Counted from the first letter of the stretch, positions 33,845 through 41,941 are shown. The stretch: 64,000 bases of DNA from Flagellimonas beolgyonensis (GCF_003992615.1 NZ_RZMY01000006.1:124001-188000); one strand, 5' to 3'. Notes: generated by a model from the sequence alone, not told the origin. Translations and numbers: made by a program.

Positions 33845-35329
33845 ATGAACAGAACATTTCTATACCTTTTATCCATATTCCTATTAGCTTCTTGCATAAC
33901 ACAAAAAACTGAAATTCAATTAACAAACGGGTTGGTCATTGAAAACGCCCGAATCATATCCCCGGAAGACCAAGCCTTGTCTCCTGAAAGCTTTATTGTG
34001 ATCAACGGGGATAGCATAGTTTACATTGGAACGGATAAACCAAACATAAATGGGCATTTCAAGACCATCGATGCTACGGGAAAATATGTCATTCCAGGGC
34101 TTATTGACAGCCATGTGCATGTTACGGGTACCGATGCCTTGTCTGATGAGGAGGAGCTACAAAACCCTGAAATTGTCACAACATTTAAAGAGCAACTTCC
34201 CAAAAGTTATCTCTATTTTGGGTATACTACCTTGATTGATTTGGGGACCACCAAACCTGAAAGATTGGCTGATTTTCAAAAGGCTGAAATTAGGCCCGAC
34301 CTTTATTTTGCAGGTGGGGGCGCGGTTATTGGGAATGGTTATGGACTTTCCAACTGGAATGATGAAATCCCCAACTTCATTTACCAAGAAAATGAGGACT
34401 ATCCCATCCCCGAAAAATATGTAAAGGAAAACCACACTCCCAAAGCTGTTGCCGAACGGATAGCTGCATCCGGTGCCATTGTCTTAAAAACGTACTACGA
34501 ACCTGGTTTTGACCCCACCCAACCCCCTTTCCCAACTCCTTCCAAAGAGCTTATGGCAGAAATAAGACAGGAAACCCATAACAATAATTTGGTGCTGGCC
34601 GTCCATGGAAATTCCTTGGAAGCACATGATTTTCTGGGGCAAGCCCAAGTGGATGTAATCGCCCACGGCCTTTGGAACTGGGGCAATCATCGATTGGATT
34701 CCACCAAAGTTATTCCAGAGGAAATCAAAAAAGTCTTGGATACCGAAATTGAAAATAAGGTAGGTTACATGCCCACCTTACAAGTAATCAATGGGTTGAA
34801 CGCACTTACCAATCCTGATTTTTTGAATGTCCCTGAGTTGGAACATGTATTGCCAAGAGTACTCATTGAGTATTATAAATTAAATGTAGATGGAATGTAT
34901 GCCAATGTGTTTGGCGGTGCTCCCAAAAACATCATTGCAGCCAATTTCAACCGAATTTCCAATCAAGGGAAAACCAATTTGAAATATTTGCATGACCATG
35001 GCGGTAACATCTTATTTGGCACCGATACCCCGTCATCGCCAACCTACGGAAATCCTCCGGGCTACAATGGGTATTTGGAAATGTTGGAAATGGAGCAAGC
35101 AGCTATTCCTTTAGGAAAAATATTGGCCATGGCAACCATTGATAATGCCAAAGCGTTTAAACTTGACAAGGATTTTGGCACTGTTGAAACCGGAAAAAAA
35201 GCCAACCTATTGATTCTGAACAAAAATCCGTTGGAGGACATCACGGCATACAATTCTATTGAACAAGTAGTCATTCATGGAGTGTCCTTAAGCCGTAAGA
35301 TGTTGTCTGCCAAGGAGATTCAAGAATAA
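33845..35329 (+). CDS. amidohydrolase family lipoprotein
   Basis: A 494-residue metal-dependent hydrolase of the imidazolonepropionase-like group, anchored as a lipoprotein (LLASC near residue 17). The metal-site motif GLIDSHVHVTG is near residue 88, later H positions lie in VHGNSLEAH and IAHGLWNWGNH, and the catalytic Asp is in LFGTDTPSSP. The C-terminal part rebuilds the small beta domain (KANLLILNKNPLEDI). The substrate is unknown. It follows the pseudo-esterase gene by 16 bases and is likely co-transcribed. Confidence 0.9.
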   Translation: MNRTFLYLLSIFLLASCITQKTEIQLTNGLVIENARIISPEDQALSPESFIVINGDSIVYIGTDKPNINGHFKTIDATGKYVIPGLIDSHVHVTGTDALSDEEELQNPEIVTTFKEQLPKSYLYFGYTTLIDLGTTKPERLADFQKAEIRPDLYFAGGGAVIGNGYGLSNWNDEIPNFIYQENEDYPIPEKYVKENHTPKAVAERIAASGAIVLKTYYEPGFDPTQPPFPTPSKELMAEIRQETHNNNLVLAVHGNSLEAHDFLGQAQVDVIAHGLWNWGNHRLDSTKVIPEEIKKVLDTEIENKVGYMPTLQVINGLNALTNPDFLNVPELEHVLPRVLIEYYKLNVDGMYANVFGGAPKNIIAANFNRISNQGKTNLKYLHDHGGNILFGTDTPSSPTYGNPPGYNGYLEMLEMEQAAIPLGKILAMATIDNAKAFKLDKDFGTVETGKKANLLILNKNPLEDITAYNSIEQVVIHGVSLSRKMLSAKEIQE

Positions 35330-35336
35330 ACCGCAT

Positions 35337-35344
35337 TAACTTTG
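35337..35344 (+). promoter_or_regulatory. -7 element of the second GNAT gene
   Basis: TAACTTTG, an exact TAnnTTTG, 43 bases before the start codon. No TTG at the expected distance. Confidence 0.35.
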
Positions 35345-35387
35345 AAGAAGGACCATAATTGAACAAAGAGAGCAAAAAGAGAGAAAG

Positions 35388-35870
35388 ATGATGGAATTCA
35401 GAAAAGCAACCATCGAGGATATACCGACTGTAGTTGAAATGATCGCTGACGATGCCTTAGGAAGCAAACGGGAAAACTACACGGTTCCCCTTCCTAAAAC
35501 TTATTACGATGCCTTTGAGCGAATCGATTCGGACTCAAACCAAGAATTGATCGTGGTTGAAAATGAAGAAGAACAGATCATTGCCGTGTTTCAGATGACC
35601 TTCATCTCCTATTTAACCTACCAAGGCGGCATTCGCGCACAGATTGAAGGGGTGCGTGTGCACAAGGATCATCGGGGACTCGGCATTGGAAAAGTGGTGT
35701 TTGAATGGGCCATAAAAAGAGCTCAGGAGCGGGGTGCCCATTTGTTGCAACTGACCACTGATAAACAACGCCCCGATGCCATTCGGTTTTACGAATCCTT
35801 AGGTTTCAAGGCTACCCACGAAGGCATGAAAATGCATTTTAAACTTCCCAACCATCCATTCTTAACGTAG
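35388..35870 (+). CDS. GNAT family N-acetyltransferase
   Basis: A 160-residue GNAT enzyme. The acetyl-CoA binding loop reads HRGLGIGKVVFEWAI, preceded by IEGVRVHKDH, and the C-terminal block is AIRFYESLGFKATHEGMKMHFKL. Two adjacent ATGs (35388, 35391) are equally possible. The substrate is unknown. It is not obviously linked to the neighbouring lipoprotein genes. Confidence 0.92.
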   Translation: MMEFRKATIEDIPTVVEMIADDALGSKRENYTVPLPKTYYDAFERIDSDSNQELIVVENEEEQIIAVFQMTFISYLTYQGGIRAQIEGVRVHKDHRGLGIGKVVFEWAIKRAQERGAHLLQLTTDKQRPDAIRFYESLGFKATHEGMKMHFKLPNHPFLT

Positions 35871-35916
35871 GTTAAGATTATTATAGTTTCTCTACCATAG
35901 GTTTGCAGGAAATAAT

Positions 35917-35934
35917 TTTGATTGGCCAATCAAA
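35917..35934. promoter_or_regulatory. 18-bp perfect palindrome upstream of the VOC gene
   Basis: TTTGATTGGCCAATCAAA is self-complementary over all 18 bases, 44 bases before the VOC start codon. It is probably an operator for a dimeric regulator. Confidence 0.5.
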
Positions 35935-35977
35935 GCAAAAACTTTAACGTTATATTGCTATTGATCAATACAAAAAA

Positions 35978-36457
35978 ATGCATCAAATGAGAGTTGCTTT
36001 AGCTGTATTCGTTTCATCACTGATTTTAATGGTATCCTGCTCGACCAAGCAGGAACAACCCCATGAGGCAGGTATGAACCTAAGGTTGGAATTATTCACC
36101 TCAGACATGGAAAAATCGGTGGATTTTTATACCGGGGTATTGGACTTTAAAATGGAAGGCACCGCAATAAATCATTCCTATCAACCGGTGAAAAAAGGAA
36201 ATGTCACCTTAGGGATTGGGCCCCTCAGTAAACTTTCCGAAGACCATCATTTCAACCCTAAAGACGGTACGATTCAAAAAGGGTATGGTGTAGAATTGGT
36301 TTTGGAAGTGGATAATGTCACTGAAGTATATGAACAGGTGGAATCAAGCGGTTATCCTTTACATGGTCCATTAAAAACCCAACCTTGGGGATTAACAGAT
36401 TTCAGGTTGGTAGATCCCGACGGTTATTATTTAAGAATTACTTCAAAAAACAGATGA
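35978..36457 (+). CDS. VOC (glyoxalase/bleomycin-resistance) family lipoprotein
   Basis: A 159-residue protein: a signal peptide ending in lipobox LMVSC (Cys at about 21), then a single VOC domain. LRLELFTSDMEKSVDFYTGVLDFKM is the typical first half, and FRLVDPDGYYLRITSKNR the typical end, with the metal Glu missing or altered. An exported VOC protein is unusual. ATG at 35987 is an alternative start. The gene sits alone behind an 18-bp palindrome. Confidence 0.85.
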   Translation: MHQMRVALAVFVSSLILMVSCSTKQEQPHEAGMNLRLELFTSDMEKSVDFYTGVLDFKMEGTAINHSYQPVKKGNVTLGIGPLSKLSEDHHFNPKDGTIQKGYGVELVLEVDNVTEVYEQVESSGYPLHGPLKTQPWGLTDFRLVDPDGYYLRITSKNR

Positions 36458-36603
36458 CAGATACAATTAGTCAAAAAAAGAAAGTGCCCAGGCCAATAGA
36501 TGATCACCATTATTGACCCGAGCATTTTTTCAATAGAGATTGTTTGGATTAAACGATAACCATCCGTAGTGAACCAAACATCAATAAAAGGATCTTCATA
36601 ACA

Positions 36604-37827
36604 TTATTTTGTCTTTTTTAACCTGTCAATTTCCATTTGATAGCCATCCTCTTGTCCCAATTTTAATTTTTTGGAAATCAGGATTGCTTGTTCCAAGGCT
36701 GTTATGGCTTCATCTATCTGGTTTGTTTTTTCATACAATTGCGCCAACGTTTTCTGTAGCACCGCATATTTTGGATATGCCTCGGCAGCTCTTTTCAACA
36801 CTGTTATCGCCTCCAGGTCTTTGCCTTCGTCCATCAATGTTGAAAACAAATCGAAGTAGTCTCCCGCAGGTCTCCTGACTTTGTTACCATATTTTTTCTT
36901 TAGTGTCAACTCATCTTTTAAAAATCCTTCTTCCGTAAAATTGGTTAGTGTCTCTTTGGATAACTTTAAATTGTTGAACACAAACTTCAACCCGTAATAA
37001 TTCAATAGCAGCCGAGCATCGTCATGGCCTTCATCCCCTATTTCCTCGTGCATCCATTTAAAATCGTCGGGGGCGCTCTGTTTTAGCACATCCACAAAGT
37101 GGATCAATTCCTGCCGCATTCCCCAACCATCGCCGCCACCGATACCGAAATACGCCGTTTTGTTAAAGCTGGCATCTTTTGAAAAGAAACCTTTGGCCTT
37201 TTGGGTCATCTCTTCCTTGTTCCACCACAATGCGGGGGATTGAACGATGTATGTATCAAAAAGACTGGGCCTTTCCATCATGGCAAACGTTGTGAACAGA
37301 CCGCCAAACGAGTGGCCCTCCAGTAAACGAAAAGGATGGGTTCTAAAATTGGTTTCCACATAGGGCATCAGTTCTTTCTCTATAAAATCAAGAAATTTAG
37401 GTGCCCCGCCACTTTGTGGAATACCGGCTCCGCTAACACCTCCATAGACATCCCCTCCGGCTTTGGAAGGGGTCAAGTCCCTAGATCTGTTCAAACTTTC
37501 AATGGCAACAATGATCATGGGGGGAATTATTCCGGATTCCGTTAAAAGCTCCATGGTACCCACTTGGTGTTTGATGTTCCCAAGTCCATCCAACAAGTAG
37601 AGTACAGGATAATTTTCTGAATTCTCTTTGTACTCATTTGGAAGATAGATTATAACCGGTCTGTCTTCATTTAAAATCCCAGACTTTAGAGTATGATAGG
37701 TACCCAGACCCAAAAGTTGATTTTCCGTGGTAGTTTCAATTTTTTCTGCAATTTGGGCAAAGCCCCCAAAGGTTACAAAACATATAAATACTAGTGTGAT
37801 GCTTAATTTTAATCTAAAAGTTTTCAT
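36604..37827 (-). CDS. alpha/beta hydrolase-fold esterase (IroE-like) with C-terminal TPR
   Basis: A 407-residue secreted hydrolase. A signal peptide ends near residue 24. The esterase-D-like domain contains YPVLYLLDG, VAIESLNRSRDLTP and the nucleophile elbow LEGHSFGGLFT with Ser173. The late His is in EGHDDARLL. A TPR-like tail of about 70 residues follows. Substrate unknown; relatives hydrolyse siderophore or acyl esters. Its promoter region has the same tandem repeats as the AraC-linked operon at 29.8 kb. Confidence 0.92.
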   Translation of the reverse strand: MKTFRLKLSITLVFICFVTFGGFAQIAEKIETTTENQLLGLGTYHTLKSGILNEDRPVIIYLPNEYKENSENYPVLYLLDGLGNIKHQVGTMELLTESGIIPPMIIVAIESLNRSRDLTPSKAGGDVYGGVSGAGIPQSGGAPKFLDFIEKELMPYVETNFRTHPFRLLEGHSFGGLFTTFAMMERPSLFDTYIVQSPALWWNKEEMTQKAKGFFSKDASFNKTAYFGIGGGDGWGMRQELIHFVDVLKQSAPDDFKWMHEEIGDEGHDDARLLLNYYGLKFVFNNLKLSKETLTNFTEEGFLKDELTLKKKYGNKVRRPAGDYFDLFSTLMDEGKDLEAITVLKRAAEAYPKYAVLQKTLAQLYEKTNQIDEAITALEQAILISKKLKLGQEDGYQMEIDRLKKTK

Positions 37828-37882
37828 TTAAAATAGTTCGTTTTAAGATAATTGAAGTTGATGCGTTCCTCTAAGTTCATTC

Positions 37883-37890
37883 CAAACTTA
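37883..37890 (-). promoter_or_regulatory. -7 element of the esterase gene
   Basis: On the minus strand it reads TAAGTTTG, an exact TAnnTTTG, with no TTG at -33. Confidence 0.5.
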
Positions 37891-37910
37891 AACCGTATCA
37901 AAAACTGATT

Positions 37911-37948
37911 CTTGTTTAAAAGGGTGTAATAATTGTTCCAAAAGGAAT
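37911..37948 (-). promoter_or_regulatory. tandem half-sites, probable AraC activator site for the esterase gene
   Basis: On the minus strand ATTCCTTTTGGAACAATT (37948-37931) is followed by CACCCTTTTAAACAAG (37926-37911), starts 22 bases apart. The first matches the repeat at 29794 at 14 of 18 positions. The pair ends 20 bases upstream of the -7 element, nearly the same distance as at 29.8 kb. Confidence 0.55.
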
Positions 37949-38045
37949 CATCTTTTGACATGGAGACGCAAGTAAAGTCAAAACATTACAAAGGGTCTAA
38001 TTTTTTAAACCTGCATTCCCCTCCAACACCTCTAATTTTTACCAA

Positions 38046-38061
38046 TGTGATAAAAGTCACA
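38046..38061. promoter_or_regulatory. Crp/Fnr-type site upstream of the thioredoxin-permease operon
   Basis: TGTGATAAAAGTCACA fits TGTGA-N6-TCACA perfectly. Its centre is about 42 bases upstream of the start of transcription predicted from the -7 element at 38083-38090, the class II activator position. Confidence 0.65.
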
Positions 38062-38082
38062 GTTTTCCGTACCGTCCCATCG

Positions 38083-38090
38083 TAAATTTG
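38083..38090 (+). promoter_or_regulatory. -7 element of the thioredoxin-permease operon
   Basis: TAAATTTG, an exact TAnnTTTG, 48 bases before the thioredoxin start codon. No TTG at -33; the Crp/Fnr-type site covers that position. Confidence 0.55.
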
Positions 38091-38138
38091 CGATGAAATT
38101 CGATAAATATTATTGAGTAAACATTCAACAGGAAAACG

Positions 38139-38375
38139 ATGAAACACTCCATTCAAATCTTGGGTACCGGTTGCCCCAAATGTCAAAATTTGACCAAAGT
38201 CGTAAAAGATGTGGTCGCTGAACATCAAATAGATGCTGCGGTGGAAAAAGTGGAAGATATTGCAGACATCATGAAATTCAATGTAATGATTACCCCTGCA
38301 TTGGTGGTGGACGGAAATGTGGTCCTCAAAGGACGCGTTCCCTCCAAGGATGAAGTACTGGCCTTCCTGCGATAA
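38139..38375 (+). CDS. small thioredoxin-fold protein (redox-active disulfide protein)
   Basis: A 78-residue thioredoxin-like protein with active site CPKC (residues 14-17) in LGTGCPKCQNLTKVV, and the cis-Pro segment MITPALVVDGNVV. This short MTH895/TM0996-type protein is commonly encoded beside DUF318 permeases, as here (18-base gap). It may reduce or deliver a substrate to the CSCSS-containing permease. No signal peptide, so cytosolic. Confidence 0.92.
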   Translation: MKHSIQILGTGCPKCQNLTKVVKDVVAEHQIDAAVEKVEDIADIMKFNVMITPALVVDGNVVLKGRVPSKDEVLAFLR

Positions 38376-38393
38376 CATAAATTGCTTAACCAA

Positions 38394-39371
38394 ATGTTTG
38401 ATTGGCTGGAACATATGGCCCAATGGCTGGTTTATGGCGTCATGGGATTGAACCCTGAAGACCATCTGGCCAAAGCCTTGGATTTCTTCATTTACGACAG
38501 TATCAAAATATTGCTGTTGTTGTTCACTGTGGTCTTCTTAATGGGCGTTGTGAACAGCTATTTTCCTATTGATAGGGTCAAGAACTATCTGTCAAGAAAC
38601 AAATTATACGGTGCCGAATATCTCATGGCAAGTCTATTTGGTGTGGTTACCCCCTTTTGTTCGTGTTCATCCGTACCGCTTTTTATAGGATTTGTGAGGG
38701 GTGGTATTCCCTTAGGGGTCACTTTTGCCTTTTTGGTGACCTCACCTTTGGTGAACGAAGTGGCCATAGGTCTTTTTGTAGGACTGTTCGGGGTAAAAAC
38801 CACCATCCTTTACGTGTTTAGCGGCATTCTTTTGGGCACAATTTCCGGGCTGATTTTGCAAAAGTTACGATTGGAAAAACACCTCACACCTTGGGCCAAG
38901 GAAGTGTTGGACAATGCACAACGTGATCAAGAGCGATTTGAGGCCGAAAAACAATCATTTAAACAACGTTTGCCCATTATTTGGCAGGAAGCCCTAAAGA
39001 TATTGAAAGGGGTCCTCCCCTATGTCATTATCGGTATTGCTATCGGTGGGTTGATGCACGGCTATATCCCCGAAGGTTTCTTTGAAAAATACATGGCCAA
39101 GGAAAACCTCCTCGCCGTCCCGATTGCAACCATCCTTGCCATTCCCATGTATTCCAATGCGTCCGGTATCCTACCCATTGTCCAGGTTTTGGTGGCAAAA
39201 GGCATCCCCTTGGGTACGGCCATTGCCTTTATGATGGGCGTTGTGGGGCTTTCATTGCCCGAAGCCATGTTGCTCAAAAAAGTGATGACCTTTAAATTGA
39301 TCGGCATATTTTTCGGCGTGGTGATGCTCTGCATCATCCTTTCGGGCTATCTTTTCAACATTATTTTATAA
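38394..39371 (+). CDS. permease of the DUF318/YraQ (UPF0718) family
   Basis: A 325-residue integral membrane protein with about eight spans. ATG at 38394 is chosen; TTG at 38382 would add four residues. The hallmark VVTPFCSCSSVPLFIGFVRGGIPLG is present near residue 83, and a second GGL...IPMYSNASGILPIVQVL half-repeat lies in the C-terminal half. Relatives include the organoarsenical exporter ArsP, but no arsenic regulator is nearby. The substrate is unknown. Confidence 0.92.
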   Translation: MFDWLEHMAQWLVYGVMGLNPEDHLAKALDFFIYDSIKILLLLFTVVFLMGVVNSYFPIDRVKNYLSRNKLYGAEYLMASLFGVVTPFCSCSSVPLFIGFVRGGIPLGVTFAFLVTSPLVNEVAIGLFVGLFGVKTTILYVFSGILLGTISGLILQKLRLEKHLTPWAKEVLDNAQRDQERFEAEKQSFKQRLPIIWQEALKILKGVLPYVIIGIAIGGLMHGYIPEGFFEKYMAKENLLAVPIATILAIPMYSNASGILPIVQVLVAKGIPLGTAIAFMMGVVGLSLPEAMLLKKVMTFKLIGIFFGVVMLCIILSGYLFNIIL

Positions 39372-39383
39372 TTCAACATAACA

Positions 39384-40094
39384 ATGAACTTAAAATTCCT
39401 TGCCTCCTTACTTACCATTGCGCTATTCACCATCAACCTACAGGCCCAAATGCCGCATGTGCATTATTCAGGTGCCATGAATGCCATGGGAAACACCTAT
39501 GACTACAATATGTGGTTGGATTCCATTCCCAATAAATCCCATTTGTTCGGGATGGGACCCTACGATAAAATGAAGGGCGAAATAACCGTTGTGGACGGCA
39601 CGCCCTACTTTGCCACTGCTTTTGTGGAGGGCAGTTACGAAGTGGGAGAAAGCTGGGATATCCGCGCTCCCTTTTTTGTGTATGCCCATGTTGATCAATG
39701 GAAATCGTTCAACATTAAAGGAAACTTCAAAAGCGTCCAAGACATTCAAGATATGGTCGCCAAAATCGCAATGGCAAATGGGTATGATACCGATCAACCA
39801 TTTCCCTTTCGGATAAAAGGCACTTTTGATGGATTGACGGCACATATTGTTACTCCGAGAAACCCTGATGTTGAAGGATTTCGCGAAGGGATAAAATCAC
39901 AAAAATTTTCTTTTGAAGGAACCAAAGGGGAATTGATCGGATTTTATTCGGATCACCATCAGGGGATTTACACCCATCACGACAGTTTTGTGCACATTCA
40001 CTTTTTGAAGAAGGACAAATCCTTTATGGGACACTTGGATGCCATAGAAACACAGGGCCAAACCTTTACATTGTACTTACCCAAAAAAGACTAA
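39384..40094 (+). CDS. secreted acetolactate decarboxylase family protein
   Basis: A 236-residue protein with a signal peptide (to about ALQA, residue 21). It matches the alpha-acetolactate decarboxylase fold: GMGPYDKMKGEITVVDGTPYFA, PFPFRIKGTFDG and the zinc region with H204, H206 and H217. The 2- and 11-residue spacing equals that of the known enzyme from Brevibacillus (H194, H196, H207). The enzyme makes acetoin from acetolactate. Export is also seen in the Brevibacillus enzyme. It is the last gene of the thioredoxin-permease operon. Confidence 0.85.
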   Translation: MNLKFLASLLTIALFTINLQAQMPHVHYSGAMNAMGNTYDYNMWLDSIPNKSHLFGMGPYDKMKGEITVVDGTPYFATAFVEGSYEVGESWDIRAPFFVYAHVDQWKSFNIKGNFKSVQDIQDMVAKIAMANGYDTDQPFPFRIKGTFDGLTAHIVTPRNPDVEGFREGIKSQKFSFEGTKGELIGFYSDHHQGIYTHHDSFVHIHFLKKDKSFMGHLDAIETQGQTFTLYLPKKD

Positions 40095-40097
40095 ATC

Positions 40098-40991
40098 CTA
40101 ATTGTTCTTTTTGGTATTGAACCAATAACTGATTCCCAAGGACCAGTAAAATACATTCTCCAAATCCTCCTCAAACACACCTTCGTCCGTGGTAAGGGTG
40201 GCACTGGTTTGGGGAAACGCCCATGTGGGGGTAAATGAAAAGATAAAATGTTTTTGATGCAGTTGTATCGGTAGGCTCAATTCCATGTTCAGAATATTGA
40301 ATTCGGAGGCCTCTGCGATTTCCACATTGGTAATGGTTTCCGTGGTCGTACCTCCTTGACCACTTCCACTGCCTGTACCCTTCCTACTGCCCAACCGACT
40401 GGTGGTATAGTACTCTTCATAAAAGTATTGAGATCCAGCAAATACTGAAATTCGGGGCGTGATCATTAAATTCCGCTCGAAGGCATAGATGGTTTTATCG
40501 GCCAAGAATCCCAAGAAGAGGTCGGGAGAACTATTCTTGTTAAAATAGGAACTGGCATAAACAGACAATTCCAATACCTTGAAATCATAACTCAACAATC
40601 CAGTAATATCGGCCACTACCTCAGATTGCACATTGTAGCTTGCTTCATTGAAGAAATACGCTGTTCCGGAAATACCGCCACTCCATTTGTCGGTATCGAA
40701 CAAATACCCTCCGGTCAAATAAAATAAATCGATACGTTGTTCATCGGAGCTGGTAAGATAGGACGCCGTTGCATCGGCAAAAAATCCCGACTTGTCATAG
40801 TAACCAATGGATGGTAGAAGATAAGGTGCAGCAATGGAATCCCTGCGCCCCATAAAAACGGCATCGTTCATATAACTCATGTCCACCAAGAAATAGGAAG
40901 ACTCGTCATTGGTTTTTTCTTGGGTCGTTTTTTGGGCGTAGGCCCAAAATGTGCCCAATAGCGCTAAACAGAAGAAAACAATTTGTTTCAT
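40098..40991 (-). CDS. secreted protein, probable outer-membrane barrel, unknown function
   Basis: A 297-residue protein with a signal peptide (FCLALLGTFWAYA/QK). Alternating hydrophobic residues and aromatic strand ends (ISVFAGSQYFYEEYYTT, HFIFSFTPTWAFPQT, NVFYWSLGISYWFN) suggest an outer-membrane beta barrel. A low-complexity loop KGTGSGSGQGG lies near residue 210. I do not recognise a family. It lies convergent with the decarboxylase gene (3 bases between stops) and downstream of the DUF6799 gene on the same strand. Confidence 0.7.
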   Translation of the reverse strand: MKQIVFFCLALLGTFWAYAQKTTQEKTNDESSYFLVDMSYMNDAVFMGRRDSIAAPYLLPSIGYYDKSGFFADATASYLTSSDEQRIDLFYLTGGYLFDTDKWSGGISGTAYFFNEASYNVQSEVVADITGLLSYDFKVLELSVYASSYFNKNSSPDLFLGFLADKTIYAFERNLMITPRISVFAGSQYFYEEYYTTSRLGSRKGTGSGSGQGGTTTETITNVEIAEASEFNILNMELSLPIQLHQKHFIFSFTPTWAFPQTSATLTTDEGVFEEDLENVFYWSLGISYWFNTKKNN

Positions 40992-41016
40992 GACCCAACA
41001 TTTTGATGGCTAAAGA

Positions 41017-41044
41017 GCCATGCCACCGTACTAGGTGGCATGGC
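41017..41044 (-). terminator. strong hairpin downstream of the DUF6799 gene
   Basis: GCCATGCCACC (41017-41027) and GGTGGCATGGC (41034-41044) form a perfect 11-bp stem with a 6-base loop. Only a short U tract (TCTTT) follows on the minus strand, so it may be a weak terminator or an mRNA stabiliser before the next gene. Confidence 0.6.
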
Positions 41045-41061
41045 CCCGAACCCAAAGTCAA

Positions 41062-41742
41062 TTACATGATCTGTCCACCTTTCTTCTTTTGAAGATTGGC
41101 TTTTTTGGACTTCATGTTCTTGATGTTCTTCATGTTTTTTTGAAGCATCATTTTACGATGTTGGTACATGTTGGTGAACTTTTCACCGTTTAGGTTCAAA
41201 CATTCACCATCTTGAAGCCTCAATTGCTGACGATTTTGGTTCATATAAGAACCATCGGGATCAATGGCGCCGCCATTGGCCAACTCCAATCGTTGTTGCA
41301 ATCTATTTTGTGATTGGGTTCTAATTTGATAAAGTTCCCCATCAATGAGCATTACCTGGAACCTGTTTTGGTTTCGTTCCTGGATCTGTGCATTGGTCAA
41401 GCCTTTATCTGCTTGCATTACTTTGTAACGGTATTGGTATTCGTTACGGTATTTGATACCATCATTATCCAAACATTCACCGTCTTTTAACCTAAGTCTG
41501 TCCCGGTCACGGGTCATATAGGTTCCATTTGGATTAACAACCGTTCCATCGCTTAGCGTAATGGGGTCTTGCAAGCGAATTTGGTCGCGATCACGGATTT
41601 GCAGTACATCTCCGTCAACCAACATTAAACGATCACGGTCTCGGTCTTGATCGGGATCCTGGAGCCTGTCCCTATCCCTATCCTGTGCCATAAGTGTTGC
41701 TGTTCCTAGAACGGCAATCACCATCAATACAATTTTTTTCAT
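41062..41742 (-). CDS. exported DUF6799 repeat protein rich in Arg-Asp
   Basis: A 226-residue protein. A signal peptide ends TATLMAQ. Next is an R/D-rich stretch with RDRDR runs (residues about 21-40). Then come two DUF6799-type repeats (about 40-95 and 135-195), each with a DG motif pair such as LMLVDGDVLQIRD...LSDGTVVNPNGTYM...LRLKDGECLDNDG. The C-terminal tail is strongly basic (MKNIKNMKSKKANLQKKK). The role of DUF6799 is unknown. It is divergent from the Crp/Fnr regulator gene, and a palindrome sits between them. Confidence 0.8.
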   Translation of the reverse strand: MKKIVLMVIAVLGTATLMAQDRDRDRLQDPDQDRDRDRLMLVDGDVLQIRDRDQIRLQDPITLSDGTVVNPNGTYMTRDRDRLRLKDGECLDNDGIKYRNEYQYRYKVMQADKGLTNAQIQERNQNRFQVMLIDGELYQIRTQSQNRLQQRLELANGGAIDPDGSYMNQNRQQLRLQDGECLNLNGEKFTNMYQHRKMMLQKNMKNIKNMKSKKANLQKKKGGQIM

Positions 41743-41849
41743 GGTACTCGAACTTTAAAAAATCACTGTGCAAGTTAATTTCATGAAACTGAAAAATCTA
41801 TGATAACAATCATATATATAATTGTTTATCAGATATTTATGTTAATTAT

Positions 41850-41869
41850 TATGTAACAAATGTTACATA
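41850..41869. promoter_or_regulatory. Crp/Fnr-type palindrome between the DUF6799 and Crp/Fnr genes
   Basis: TATGTAACA and TGTTACATA are perfect inverted copies with a 2-base centre. The core TGTAAC-N4-GTTACA fits the same TGTRAY-N4-RTYACA pattern as the site at 38046. Confidence 0.6.
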
Positions 41870-41941
41870 CTTCAACGGTAATAAAAGTCAATATTTCTTT
41901 AACCATCTGTGTATAAAATAATTGGGTAATTTTAGCGCACC

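Larger units (their letters stand above)
37828..38138. other. 311-bp divergent intergenic region
   Basis: This region between the esterase and thioredoxin genes holds, from left to right, a minus-strand -7 element (37883-37890), two AraC-type half-sites (37911-37948), a Crp/Fnr-type palindrome (38046-38061) and a plus-strand -7 element (38083-38090). No gene was seen. Confidence 0.6.
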
